From Gnetum montanum (lineage: Eukaryota > Streptophyta > Gnetopsida > Gnetales > Gnetaceae), in the NCBI GenBank assembly GCA_015680685.1, contig MNCI01000596.1, positions 357,612 to 420,600 of the forward strand: 62,989 nt of DNA. Reading direction: 5' to 3'. Below the pieces are notes generated by a model that saw nothing but the letters and a program-made list of their open reading frames with translations, had not been told where the DNA came from and did no database searches. How positions within the stretch are numbered: the stretch's first letter is position 1; every line of letters begins with the position of its first letter. Positions 10,640-23,500 of this stretch are shown here, piece after piece. A program made the translations under genes and the position numbers.

Positions 10640-12560
10640 TACATAATCATCATCCTAGCCTTATTCCAACAAAATGGGATCAACTACATGAGTTCTTTTT
10701 TACCATTCAACTCTATGAAGAACTAGAGCTTTTTTTTTTATTTGTAGTTTCTTTAAATCATCTTTGATCATTTTTCCATATCTTCTTTGATCTTCCTTTC
10801 AATGGATTTCTTTGAATAGTGATGTAGCAACCATTGTTTGTATGCTCATTATCTAATCTTCTTTGCACATGTCTAAACCATTTAAGTTGTCATTCTTATA
10901 CCTTATCAAAACTAGAATTCACTCCCAAGTATTTCTCTCATGTCTATATTATGTAATTTATCTTTTCTATTAAGATTTAATATCTATTAAAGCATTCACA
11001 TTTCTATCGCATTAATTTTTTCTTCATGCTTCTCTTATATTATCTAATATTTAGCACCATATAACATAGCAGGCTTGATTGCTATCATGTCAAATTTCTC
11101 ATTTAATTTTATTAGTATTCTTTTATCATGTATAATACCACTATCCTATCTCCATTTTGACCATCCTACCTCAATTCTATTTCTGATATCTTTATTAATT
11201 TCACCATTTGATTGGAGGATTAATCCTAGGTGGTGAAATCGTTTGTAGTAAGGGAATTTTTTCCCTTGAATGGTCACTTCTATTTCACCACTATTTATGC
11301 TATTATTAAAATTTTATTACATATATTTTGTCTTACATTTGCTCATGTTAAGCCTTTTAATTCTAGAACATGTCTCCACATCTCCATTTTAGCAATAATA
11401 TTTTCTTGAGCTATATCCTCCAACACAATATCATCTGCAAATAGCATATAACAAAAGATTTTATCTTGTATTTCCTTTGTTAATTCATTCATAATAATGA
11501 CAAATAAGTATGGGCTAAGTGTAGACCCTTGATGCAAACCTACTATAACTAAAAATTCATCTATTAGTCCACAAGTTATTCTAATTTTCGTAGCATCTCC
11601 TTCATAAATGTTTTGAATCACTTTAATATATTTATCAAGCATGTCTTTCCTCCACAACACCCACCAAATAACATCTCTAATCACTCTATCATATGCTTTT
11701 TCCAAAATATTGAAGATCATATATAGATTTTTCTATGTTTTCTAAATTTCTCCATCAAATGTCATATCAAAAAAATAGCTTCTATAGTAGATCTCCCTAT
11801 CATACATGTTCATTCAAGTATAAGACATTACTCTATGACTCTCTCTTAAAGCTTCATAGTATGGCTCATTAGATTGATCCTTGTATAGTTTGCATAATTT
11901 TGTACATCTCCTTTATTTTTGTAAATGGGAACAATAACACTTTTTCTTTAATTTTTGGGCACTTCTTCATCTTTGAAAATTTTGTTAAATAATTATATCA
12001 ACCAAGAAATCCATGTATCTTCCAATGCTTTCCAAGCTTTTATAGGAATGCTATCTCATCCAACAGCTTTTCCATTTTTCATGTTTAATATGACTATCTT
12101 CACCTTAGATAAGGAAAGTTATTAACAAAATCAAAATTTAGTTCTTCTTCATAGATATCTTCTCTTTGAATTTCTTCATGAAATAATTATTAAAAATAAT
12201 TTTTTCACCTCTCCAAAATTTCATTATATTTTACCAAAATTAGTTCATTTGCTTCCTTTATGGATTTGACATGATCAATGTCCTTACATTTCTTATTTCT
12301 AATTTTTGTCCATTTATAAATAGATTTTTCTTCTTTACTTGTTCATAATTTCTTATAAAATCTATCCAAGACCTTCTTTTTGGTTTTTCCTACTAAGATG
12401 GTTGCCTCTTTCTTATATCAACTTGTTTTGTTTTTTTTTTTCAATAATCTTCACCATTAAAATAACATTACTACTTAATTACCTCTTCATCCTATCTAGA
12501 ATCTTAGCTAGTAACTACATAAAACTAACATCAAGTTGAAGCTACACATCTTATTATTTT
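10640..12560 (-). pseudogene. LINE reverse transcriptase fragment (plant RTE-like)
   Basis: Non-LTR retrotransposon ORF2 remnant read on the minus strand. From right to left: a linker with 'SIYKWTKIRNKKCKDIDHVK'; the fingers region with 'KNGKAVG' and 'KSVIVPIYKNKGDVQNY' then 'NLMSHTMKL'; then the open segment 11720-11343 with 'EKAYDRV', 'GLHQGSTLSPYLF' and the catalytic 'MLFADDIVL' (FADD in place of YADD). These are hallmark LINE RT motifs. The 3' end near 10640 reads 'ggaataaggctaggatgatg', typical of plant LINE tails. The endonuclease is absent, so it is 5'-truncated. Stops elsewhere make it dead. Confidence 0.85.
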
Positions 12561-12815
12561 TATGTGACTTAAATTTATAACATACTTCCTCAATCTCAAA
12601 GCATAAAAAACATTATGAATTGACTACAACTACTACAAAAGGTCCAATTGATATGTAACTTTCCAACCTTTCTTGTAATTGAAAAGGAACTAATGTAATG
12701 AGAACCTAACCTTCCTTTCTTTTCAAATTTTATAATCCCTTTTAAAGGTAAAACTTTGAAATAAAATTAATCTCTTAAGTTAAACTTTGGAGGTTGACTA
12801 TTATTATTGGCATAT

Positions 12816-13619
12816 TGATGAGTAGTGTGGTACCCCTACCCTCAACTATACAAATACGAGTGTGTACGTGCGATCTAGTCGAGCTCCACAGATGGACTAG
12901 TTGTGGCACCTAGACAATTATACATTGATCGTAGTTCGTTGTCTTCCCACTTGGACTAGTAGTAGCTTTGTCATGTATGGTTTAGTCTAGAGTGAGGCAT
13001 ATGATTTTGTCCTAACTCTATGTTACTCCTAATAACAAAAAATATAAATTGATTAAATTAATAATAAGAGCAAAACCTAAATTAGCCTATGGTGATGGTA
13101 TCCATCCTTAACTATTCATGCATGTCTTGGACTTTGTGGAATTACTACTGGGCATGCCATGTATTCACACTTAAATGCTCATGATTAAGGCACACACATT
13201 TCACTTAATGATAAGAAAAGTAAATAACAATAAGTCAACTGTTAACTAAAGAAGGCATTAAATAATTAAAATAATGAAATTAATCTAAGTGAATGCTGAA
13301 ATGATGAAACTAATCTCGATCTTTATTTCTAGTCATGCACATGTCCAAGTACGTCACACTCGAACAAAGTGTCATACAATTACAAACATCATGTTGTGGG
13401 CATGCACTGGGAATAACTAGCTTGAAAAAAAAAAAAAAAACTAAACTACCAAAAAGAAAGAACTTCTAACTCTCTAATGATCTAATAATAATCTCAGTGT
13501 GCACTTGAGTGCTGTCTTTATAGGCTAACATAGGAATCATGACATTGAGTATATGATATCGTATCCAGGCCACAATATCGCATACTTGATATCAAGGCCT
13601 AATAGACCACGATTCATCA
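12816..13619 (-). repeat. 3' LTR of element 2
   Basis: The TATA box (TATAAAG on the minus strand) is at 13516-13522. The core nearest to it has decayed to GACATT (13541-13546) but still begins at the conserved spacing. Further cores are at 13555, 13574 and 13588. A TTTATT (minus-strand AATAAA) at about 13322 marks the poly(A) signal. Confidence 0.85.
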
Positions 13620-13783
13620 TACCCCTACGACTAAATAAAAACTCATCCTCGATTTAATACAATGAGAAACAAGTCTCTTACAAACATTATGAAGATATGG
13701 GATTATTGACTAACCATGCCATAGTATGGGAAACACAAAACTTGGACACAAAACACAAAATACAAAATGAAAAATGTTGCAAC

Positions 13784-16537
13784 TCATGTGGTTCCCAAAG
13801 GTGGTGGCTCCTACATTAGTGTTTTCCCTTTGTCTAACCCTATAGGCTTCTAGGATTGTTGATGAGTGAGAAGTGCCTATAATTTCTCTTCTTTTGTCCA
13901 AGGATCATGCACAATCCATGCTAATATTCCAATGTTTGATGGAGTTGGCACCTCCCATAGACATGGTAGTTGTGGAAACATTTGGTTTGCTTTGACATAC
14001 CTCCTCATAGGCTCTGGCTTTGTCTCGTCATTCCTGGTAATCAATTATCCATCAAGCCAAGTTTGCAACTACATCTTTTTGGTCATGGGAACTTGCTTTG
14101 ACCACTTCTAATTCAAAGTTTGCAACTTCTAATTTTTGCAATGTTTTCTTATGTTCTACAAACTTTGTTTCATACTTAGCATAAGTGATAGCTACCTACT
14201 TCTTGAGTTCAGTTCTCAAGCACCCTACTATTAACATGGCCAAGTTGGCATATCACAGATTTTCCAACTCCATGTACTGTGTTAAGTCTTGAATTTGCAA
14301 GTCCCAACTTTTCAATTCTGCTCGATGGGCGAAGGCATAAGTATCCAATATAGCTTGCCAATTAGTGTGTTGAGCACTAAGAGAATTAATGTGAGCCTTA
14401 GCCATATGGATCTCTTTCTCAATGATTTCCTTATACATCCCCACTTGATCATGGAAGTGTTCTTTTAACTTCTTGTGTTTCTTGGCATCATTTTTTCATC
14501 CACTTATTTCTATTTCCCTCTTTTGATGGATGGCATGAACCTCCTTCATGGAGAGGGTTCTATTCTCCTTGGCCAAGTGATTCATGTCTTGGTTGATCCA
14601 AACTAGTTGTTCTTGCATTTGTTGGAAATTTTCTTTGAGAATGTTCTTTTGTTTCTCAACTATCATCAATTGAACATTTTTAGTAGAAAGTATTTTATTC
14701 TCCTCTTGTAAGGCCTTGAGATCTTTAACATGTGCATATGTTTGAGCTTGTACCTTTGAAGAATCCCAATTAGCCTATTATTTCTCCATTGCCACTTTTT
14801 TATTTTCTTCCAACAATTTATTCAATTACTCAGTTCTAAAAAGGTTTAATTAGTCAACTATAATAAATTGGGAAGGATCCCTTCATTCAGCTTGTAGGGT
14901 GATGAGCTTTTATTGCAATCTTTGCAACTTTGCTTCTGCGTGCTTGGCCCTAACTTTAGCCATGACCAGTTTTCCTTTAATGGAAATGAGGTTTGATTAT
15001 GCTACTATGACATCTTGGGGAATGTCAAACAAGGACATCATAACTTGTCCTATTTTCAACAAGCAATCCAAAACATCCTCGTGTTTCATAGGAGTCATTG
15101 AGGAATTGGTCAAAACTTGAGCATCATGTGCTCTCGTGAAATCTACTAACGGCACAACAAGAACATTAAATGATTCTTTGATGTGGTCTATGACAACCTC
15201 TGCTACACCTGCCACATCCTAGTGCTACCTGACCACAACTATGGCACCTTCACCAGTTTCTAATCTAACCTGGAAGGATGTAGCATTTCCAAAGATCTAC
15301 TAAACCACTAGGACTCTCCTCCTAAAATCAATGAAATATGTTCACTTGTAATATTAGCCAAAAAAGTGGGCTATACAACATCATCAATGACCCTAAATAG
15401 GTTTTCAACATCACAACTTTCCCAACTAACCATCTCAGCGATTGTTCAAAGGTTATTGATAGACAGTCGTTAGTCTTGTTGCAGTGGTGGCGATTGTTGG
15501 ACTTGCTAGCTTATGGGTTGTGCGCTGAGCCCCGCTTCCTATTATTGGCTAGGTCCTACCATTTGAGGTGTAGTGGGACCAACTGTTTGCTCTTCCTCTT
15601 GCTCCAATTGCTCGCCAATGTCTTTCATTGCCATTAATGGTTTGAGCAGTTTAGCATATGAAGCATTTTAGGTTTTCCTAGGAACATCATTTGTGTAGCC
15701 CAAGATTCCAGCACATCTACACAGCTTCCTAATAAGATAAGGGAAAGGCAAGATAAGCTTCCCTATCTTTCTTTCTTCAAGTCACCTTACTATTTCCATT
15801 AGATATAAATGTGGCAAATTCGCATTAAATTTTTCCATCAAAATCGCACTGCCCCTCATTGCATAAGTAGATAATCTATTGAAACCTTTAGTAGGGAAAA
15901 TGTAATAAGTGTCGATCTTAAAGTAGATCCTCTCTTCTAGGGTCAATTCTCTATCAACTTTATTCTCTTTGTCGTAAGCCTATTTCAACCATAATTTTCA
16001 TGCATCTGTGTTCGAGCAAGTGGACAAATGAGAAAATTTTGATCCTACATTTGGATGATTTAGGACCTCTACAATGGCCTTTGCAAAAAGATCAATGGAA
16101 ACACCACCTACATTGGTAATGATGCCTTCCTCCTTATCATGCCAGAATTGGTATGTTTCACCCAAATACCAATCATCACTTTCTGAGAGAATGGACCATA
16201 GTGGAGATGCCTTAAGTTGGGTCTTCACTAGTTCAGGCGCAAACTCAGTGAAAGGCCCAAAATTTAGCTCCATAATCATAGCTACAAAGGTGGACTTCTC
16301 CTAAATGGCTTGGAGACATTGAGAGGACAACGTAAGATGTTGCCCTGGTTTTGGGGCTCTAACTTTGCCACCTTATGCATGGCCAAATTGCACTATTGCA
16401 AGGGTTTCTTGATGAATGCTGAATGAGTGGGCCTCCTACTTTACATGTTCTGCATGAAGTTCCTAGCCTCTACCTCCTCTCAGGCATTTAGCTGCTCCTT
16501 AGGAAGGTCCTGCTCGATCTCCTCTTTTTGGGGCTAT
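13784..16537 (-). pseudogene. ORF2 of element 2 (coiled-coil protein, decayed)
   Basis: The start codon has become ATA (16537-16535), followed by APKRG as in the other copies. The end is 'EPPPLGTT' and a stop at 13786-13784. The span of 2754 bp matches the 2791 bp of element 3. The globular N-terminal domain contains 'PFTEFAPELVKTQLKASPLW', 'GGVSIDLFAKAIVEVLNHPN' and, near 15800-15710, 'LPFPLILLRKLCRCAGILGY'. That last piece resembles the FP-LI-LC-GV block of the 'putative plant transposon protein' domain. The C-terminal half (about 15200-13900) is rich in E, K, L and Q in heptad-like order, including 'KEIHMAKAHINSLSAQHTNW'. Stops and frameshifts disable it. Confidence 0.75.
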
Positions 16538-18469
16538 TTGTAATCACACAAAAATCATTGTTACTAAGGTTGTGTAAAGAAATTTTTATCAATTCATACC
16601 TCACTCATTACCTTAATTAATAATCCATAATTTCATAGTGTGAGTTTTAGAGTTAAAAATATTTTTGATAAGTGGCTCCAAAAGGTGTTATTGTTGACCT
16701 TACAATCATTTGGATGGCTTGGGTGATTGATAGAGACTAGCTTGGCATTAAAACATTGAATTTTTTACCCCTATAATATCCTTTAGATGATGGAAAATTT
16801 CAAAAAAAGTTTGCACACTTCCCACTACAATACTCCCCCACGACTAAGTGGAACACTCCAGGTTCAACTAGGATCAAATGGAATTGAAATCGAAATGTTA
16901 GGGAGTGAGATATTGCACTTGGAAGATAAAGATGTAAACTTTTAAGTCACAAAGGAAAATTTCAACAACTCCCCTAATGTTAAATGAGAGAAATAAACTT
17001 GAAGTGGAAAAGGCCATGAGTATATATTGGTAGGGGAAACACAATATTGCATACCTGATATCAAGCAACTAGTATCACGTCAGATGCGATATCACGTACA
17101 TGATATCGCATCCCCACCGAAATTCATTGAATGCAAGGACTAAGTGGAAATAAGAAATTTTTGATATGTAATGAAGGATTCAAAATTGAATTGAAAGCTT
17201 TAGGGTATTTAGAAAATTAATTTTTGAGGCACCAGAAGTATGTCATGATGGGATCATATATGAAAATTTGTGAAAAGGGGCTAGGATGAAGGGTGTATAG
17301 TAATTGTTGATGAACAATTGATTAAAATGATAAGGGAAAGTATAGTGAACTTAGGTAAGTAGTCTAAGGGTGTAAAATAATGCATCATGTGCAACAAGGA
17401 CAAGTTACAAAAGTTACACAAGTGGGTCCTCCCCAAACCAGGCTCTAGCCTATGCTGCCCTTGTGGAACCACACCTCTAATGTCCATAGGCACTAGAGAA
17501 GTTGAATGTAGCATATAACTTTGAAAAAAGCACACATGTTAAAGCCATTGAGTTAAGACAATAATGCTACATTACACCAACCATAAGTTATGAACACTCG
17601 AACAATGAGATGAGATAGATAGTAGAAGGGATCACTGAAATCATGACATGAGGTTTCTAATGATGGTTACAATGGAATCTTGTGTGTAATTAGTGATTAA
17701 ATAGCCATGTGTCTAGCTTCCAAGTTCCAAACCAAGCCCATACCATATTGCAGTGACACCACATCACTTCATCCCATTGACAAATAACTAGAAGCCTATC
17801 AAAGTTGCGAGTAACATCACTTAGCATTTTGTTCAAGGGAGTAAGGGAGGAGTGTCATGGTGTCTTACTCTCTTCCTTTATTTCATTTTTCTCTTTCTTC
17901 TTTTCTCTTTTTTTTTGATTTTTGTTTGGCTTTATGAAGTTGCCTACCTTTAGGCATGGGTATATGTATTTCTAGTGGGACCCACAGAAGCTTATTTAGT
18001 GCCATTTGAGTTGCTCTTACTTCCATTTTTTGTTACATCTACAAGGATATAGTTACAACCTCAACAACATGATAGAACATATGGAAGTAGCCAAAGAGAA
18101 TCTATGAATCTCCTTGATGTCATACCCTTATCATTTCACCTTGGTCCTTTACTCGACTCTCTAGACACAATGATTATCAAATTATTTATAGTCAAATGAT
18201 GAAAATGATTACCATTGTAACCAGAGCATGAACCTCTTATTAATGGAATGGGTGGATGGATGTCATGGTCTCAATGTCCAAATAATCAATCCCTTATGAC
18301 TAGGCAACAAAGAGAAAAACCTCACCTGAATGGGCAACATGATTAACATATTCACGGTTGAGATTATGATAGTAAATTGAAAACAACAATTAGAAAAAGT
18401 AAAAGAAATAGAGAACTAACAAAAAATTGTAAAACAAATACATAAAATAACACTTAAAAATATTGGAAA
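16538..18469 (-). other. gag-ORF2 spacer of element 2
   Basis: About 1.9 kb without a supported gene. It shares the blocks seen in elements 1 and 3, for example minus-strand 'cctttaggcatgg' (17946-17958) and the 'accacatcacttcatc' neighbourhood. It holds the internal promoter-like array at 17021-17107. Confidence 0.6.
17021..17107 (-). promoter_or_regulatory. internal GATATC array with TATA box upstream of ORF2 (element 2)
   Basis: GATATC occurs at 17057-17062, 17088-17093 and 17102-17107, with a decayed AATATT at 17043-17048. On the minus strand an AATATATA (17021-17028) follows the last core by 14 nt. It lies about 480 bp upstream of the ORF2 start and corresponds in place and order to 34632-34722 of element 3. 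This looks like a second promoter built from the same repeat as the LTR promoter. Confidence 0.55.
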
Positions 18470-20572
18470 TTAGAATGGGGATGACCCCCATGACTAAACA
18501 TTTGGTCATGGATAGGATTAATAAGTGGATGAATAGGCTCCATGCATATAGGAAACATTAGGGGCCCATCATGCTCCAACCACTAGGTGTCTATTGGTGG
18601 TATGGTGGTTGGGTAGAGAAATCGTTGGTCACACACCTAATTATAGAAAGAACAGTGGGATAGGTTAGATGATGTGTGTACATTATGAGGGAAATCCATC
18701 CCACTATGACATCCTTAACTATATGGCAGTATGCATAGATCTGTGTGTCCCTTCCCATTGGTGAATCCACTGGATCATGTGGATGTTGGAGTGTGAGGTA
18801 GAAGCTAGGGTATAGTAATAGGGATTATTAATGGAACTAAGGAAGGCATGGTACTAGGTTTTCCTTAGGTTGGTTTAGAAGGTGAAGTAGGTTCAGAAGT
18901 GTGATTCTTCTTCTTACAGTCATGTCTAAAGAAGGGATGCTTCCAACATTGTGGAAGGAACCTACTTTCATTAATAGCAACAACACAAGTTACATCCATT
19001 GGTTGGCATGGTGGTGCCAAATCATCCGATACATCTAATGGTAGTGTCAAAGGAGGTGAAGGATGAGAATACTAAGGGTGAGGAGAAGTGCGAGAAGTAT
19101 GAGGTGGTGATCCCTCAAGAGAAGACATGGGTCGATGATACTCAGAAGAGTGATAACATCAATTGGAAGTAGAGGATTCAGAACTACTTGGAGAAATAGG
19201 ATGTTGAACATAGTAGGCATTTGGTTTTAGCAAGCAAGGAGGATGTAGCTAGCTAGATGGTGGCCTTCCCCACACCTATGAGTTTTGCCACTATGATGGA
19301 GCATAGTGTTGAGCCTAGTAATAGCTTCCCTTGATTTCTATATTGGCAAAGGTTGGGATTGTATCATCCTTTCAGGCTTGGTTGTTTCCTCTTTATTATG
19401 GTTCTAGACCCTTGTTGTTTCTAGAGTTGGACCCCACTCAAATGCTCTAGTATTCTCCCATTTAGATAATTCTCTCTCTTCTTTCACTAGACACTCTATT
19501 AGTTCTTTAACTTGGTGGCCTTGGAGCTTATATAGTTTTCCTTGAGCATACTTTCCAAGGTTCACCCTTGTTTCATTGCTAAGCCCATCTATAATGTGGA
19601 GTATTGGCTCTTTCTCAAAGAACATATGACTTGTACATTTATTTAGTAAGGCATAGTATATATCTAAGGCCATGTCCATGGGTACCTATTATTCTTATTT
19701 CCATCTTTGGATTTGTCTCCTCAAGGAGGACACTTGCGCATAGGTCTGGTATCTTTTAATAAAAAGTTCTAACATGGTTAACCATTGTCTAATTGAATTT
19801 GGTTCCAATTATCTATACCACACTTTGGCTTTATGAATTAGTGTCTTAGGAAAGAGCTTAAGCTTTTGTCATTTACTGTTCACATTGTTGAGCACACAAG
19901 CATCATGGAAGGCATGTAAATGATGTTGTGGATATGAATCATAGCCTCTAGAAAATTTTGGAATATTATTCAAGGTGAGCTTAGGTAGTCGACTTTTCTT
20001 ACGATGCCTGTGAGATATCTTAATAGCCTCTATGATGTACATTAGGCTTTTAGGAACTAACATGGGTTTATCATCATCAGACAAGTTGTGATTAAAATAT
20101 CTATTTGATTGATGGTGACGATGGGGCTTGTATTCATGTTGATGACCTTGAGTGTGTCTATGGGTTCAATTTTTTCTTTTACTATAACCCTTTCGTGGAG
20201 CTCTATCTCTATACCTACATTCATCTTCATCAAAACTAGACAGTGAAGTTGAGGGGGAAGATGAAAAGGAAGAACTAGTAGGATAACCATGACTTCTATA
20301 ATGTTCCTCATGATCCCTTGGTTTATCGTTTCTAAGTACTGAGGAGGTCTTAGGCCTTGAGTCCTCCCCTAGTTTAGGACTAATGTCATCTTCTTCACAA
20401 TTATCTTCCTTAGGTGAATTAGCCTTTGAGTGTTGTTAGGATGGCAATGGTCATGAAAAGCCCCTTCATAAGGTGGATCACTCCAATCTTCTTCATTGTA
20501 TAATTCTTTGGTTCTCCAATGAATAGGTGCACTATATGGTTCATAATCATTTCCACATGAGTGAGACATCAT
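18470..20572 (-). pseudogene. gag: gag of element 2 (decayed)
   Basis: The start is a double ATG at 20572 with 'MMSHSCGNDYEPYSAP' then 'IHWRTKELYNEED', paralleling 'EIHWRTNELYDDED' in element 3. The gag core follows: 'LPKLTLNNIPKFSRGYDSY' and 'HHLHAFHDACVLNNV' near 20010-19870, then 'MALDIYYALLNKCTSHMFF' and 'HIIDGLSNETRVNLGKYA' at 19679-19530. The Pro/Gln/Ser-rich tail ends at the TAA at 18470. Compared with element 3 it carries an extra charged stretch (about 20500-20100) between leader and core. Frameshifts break it into at least four pieces. Confidence 0.8.
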
Positions 20573-20675
20573 TGTCAATTTGTGGTGTTTGTTTGAATAC
20601 TTCAATAAAGATATATTGTTATAGCCTTATTACAGCAATCTTGTGTAATATAACCAATCTAGATAACTAGCAACA

Positions 20676-20693
20676 TCCCTAGCAATAGTGTCA
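20676..20693 (-). promoter_or_regulatory. primer-binding site of element 2
   Basis: Read on the minus strand it is TGACACTATTGCTAGGGA, next to the LTR end TCATCA. It is a decayed form of TGGCACTGTTGCCAGGGA in element 3. This matches the type of PBS complementary to the plant tRNA-Asp 3' end that Athila/Tat elements use. Confidence 0.7.
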
Positions 20694-20694
20694 A

Positions 20695-21500
20695 TGATGA
20701 GCAGTGTGGTACCCCTATGCTCAACCATATGAATATGAGTGTGTGCGAGTGATCCAGTTGAACTCTACATATGGACTAGTTGTGGCACCTAGATAGTTAT
20801 ATGTTGATCGCAGTTCACTATCTTCCCACCTAGACTAGTAGTAGCTTTGTCATGTATGGTTTAGTCCAAAGTGAGGCATATGATGTTGTCCTAACTCTAT
20901 GTTACTCTTGATAATAGAAAAGATAAATTCATTAAATTAATAATAAGATAAAAACCTAAATTATCCTATGGTGATGGTATCCATTCTTAACCATTCATAC
21001 ACATCTTGGACTTCGTGGAATTACTACTAGGTGTGCCAAGTATTCGCACTTAAATGCTCATGATCAAGGCATACACATTCCGCTTAATGACAAGAAAAGT
21101 AAATAACAATAAATCAACTATTAACTAAAGAAGGAATTAAATAATTAAAATAATGAAATTAATCTAATTGAATACTACAATGATGAAAGTAATCTTGATC
21201 TTTATTGTCGGTCATGCACATGTCCAAGTATGCCACACTTGAACAAAGGTGTTGTACAATTACAAATATCACACTATAGGCATGCACTAGGAATAACTAG
21301 CTTGGAAGAAAGAACTAAAAACTAAATTACCAAAAAGAAAGAACATCTAACTCTCTAATGATCTAATAATAATCTCACTATGCACCTGAGTGTTATTTTT
21401 ATAGGCTAACATAGGAATCATGATATCACGTATACAATATTGTATCCAAGCTGCAATATTGCGTACCTGATATCGAAGCCTAGCAAACCGTGATTCATCA
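20695..21500 (-). repeat. 5' LTR of element 2
   Basis: GATATC or variants begin at 21422, 21436, 21455 and 21469 (steps 14, 19, 14). The minus-strand TATAAAA at 21397-21403 leaves exactly 18 nt to the nearest core, as in the other copies. The LTR ends at 21500 and the CATAT duplication follows. Confidence 0.88.
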
Positions 21501-21969
21501 CATATGTTTTGAATCTATTCTAAGCTATTTGCAATCTAACTTTAAAAATTTTAATCTATTCTTTAACTTCTTCAATTCATCTATTTTGGTCTTCTATATA
21601 TCCTCTGTAGTATCCTGAAAAAGAGGTATAGAGTAAGATCTACCAAACAATACATTCTAAGGTGCTACTTTCAAACTAGTTTGATAACTATTATTGTAAG
21701 TAAACTCTACCAATGAAATAATTACATTTTAACTATCTTTGTAATCTAAATCACAAGCTCAAATCATATCTTCTAGAATCTATTTCGTTCTCTTTGTCTG
21801 ACCATCTGTCTAAGGATAATACCCTAAGATGAGATTAAACATAGTACCCAAAATTTCTTGAAAAGATTACCAAAATATAGATGTAAACATTGAATATTTA
21901 TCAAACATAATCTTATTCATAAGGGAAAAAATAAGATCCTTATAATCCCATATTTTTGTAGAATGGTTA

Positions 21970-23500
21970 GTGAATCCTAACAAAATCCTATAAAGTATCC
22001 TATGAAAGTATTCAAGAATTGGATACTAAATTGCATGTATAAATAATATATGATATTCATAACTTGGTGAATATGAACCTAAACTAACATATTAAATTCA
22101 AAAAATGGTTAAAATAAAAACTTTGAAATATAATATTTTAAAACAAAAAATCTACATATATCAAGATATAATAATATATAAAATGATAAATATAAATTTT
22201 AATTAGAAGATAAATATCTAAAATAATTATAAAATCCTAAATCTATTCATGTAGCATATGTCCTTTGTAACACTTGTTTATCTATGGGGTTCCTATCTAT
22301 CTATGGGGTTTCCAAATGTTGCATTTCTAAACCAAATCATTATCTATGAGCTAGATATGAGTGCTTAAATAAAGATGCAAAAATAAACATTAGACAAACA
22401 CATCATGCATAACAATTATTAGCACTTAAGCATAGTTGAAATTGTAATATTAACTATCACTAAAATTTCTTAGTCTATATTTTACATGTTTTCAGAAATC
22501 AATTGAGCATTTTAAATTAAGAAATTAAAAGTCCTAGTAATTTATCAAGATGATAAAACTACACATTACAAGAAAATATAATTTAATTTCAATATTTAGA
22601 TTAAAATTTATATTTTTTACCAAAGCTAAAAAATTATACTTTGTTCATGACTTGTAAAATTAGGTTTTTATTTATGCATAATTGTCTTCTAGGACCCATT
22701 TCATTAAATTCAAACAAGGGATAATTTCTAATTTACATGTAAAACTTAAATTAAATGGAAAATGTAAGATGGAAAGGATATTTACTTAAATGTTTTACAT
22801 GTAAAAAAATGTGCATTACTCTCCTATATATGTAGGCACCTCAACTCCTAGGATAAAAGATGCTACATATTCCATGATAGTGGGTGCTACATCCACTAAA
22901 GGACACCATATATCTCATGATAATAGACACTACGTAGTATGTAAAAGTAGGCACTACATGATGGGTAGAAGTAGGCACCTCATGATACACACAAGTAGGC
23001 ACCACATGATATGCACTTGAAGGTACTACATGGTATGCACAAGCAAGCACCACATGGTATAGGAAATAATGATATGCACACGCATGTGCTAGTTTTCATT
23101 TGGATGCAATGCCTATTTCCAATTGGATGTAATGCCTATTATTTTGTGTAATTGAGATGTCTATTCCTTTCATCAACGTGTTTTCTATTCAATCAATGGA
23201 GTACCTATCTTATCCATGATGTTCTAGTTATATACTTCAAAACCTTAAGTCATGACAATGATGAATTTACTAGATTTATTTATAATCATATCACAAGTGG
23301 GTGAAAAACATAATTCTAAAAATAAAATATTCATAATATTAATTTTTCCAATTGGAAAATTCATAAATTAAGCCAAAAAACCCCTAGTCAATCTACATTA
23401 GTAACATATTAAATCATAGGTGAGGGTTAAAGTTTCATAACTATATAGTAGCCAATCATGGACACCTCAATATCTATCTATTAGCCTTTTGGTAAAATTT
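21970..23500. other. sequence interrupting the integrase remnant
   Basis: AT-rich DNA with no recognised gene, placed between the two halves of the integrase. It contains the 24-bp minisatellite (22834-23062) and, at about 23100-23150, a short repeat of 'ttggatgcaatgcctattt' type. It is probably an insertion, but I could not define its ends or a duplication. Confidence 0.45.
22834..23062. repeat. 24-bp minisatellite
   Basis: Degenerate head-to-tail units of the type AGTAGGCACCACATGATATG plus four bases. The clearest are four 24-25 bp units from 22948 to about 23042, with older units on both sides. Because 24 is a multiple of three, the array stays open in one frame on each strand, which explains the short overlapping ORFs there. 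I do not regard those as genes. Confidence 0.75.

Larger units (their letters stand above)
12816..21500 (-). mobile_element. family 1 non-autonomous LTR retrotransposon, element 2 (complete)
   Basis: This is the only copy with both ends intact. The 5-bp target-site duplication CATAT lies at 12811-12815 and 21501-21505. LTRs are 804 bp (12816-13619) and 806 bp (20695-21500); both begin TGATGA and end TCATCA in element orientation. Order on the minus strand: 5' LTR, PBS, gag, spacer with internal promoter-like array, ORF2, polypurine tract, 3' LTR. No pol domain fits in between. By eye the first 215 bases of the two LTRs differ at roughly 30 sites, mostly transitions, so the insertion is old. 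It lies beside the chromovirus pol remnant that begins at 21506. Confidence 0.9.

Noticed and set aside
16074-16304. Plus-strand ORF in element 2
   Set aside because: Antisense shadow of the minus-strand ORF2 domain.
22811-23053. Overlapping plus- and minus-strand ORFs with repeated 8-residue units
   Set aside because: They are by-products of a 24-bp minisatellite; no start context, domain or conservation supports a gene.
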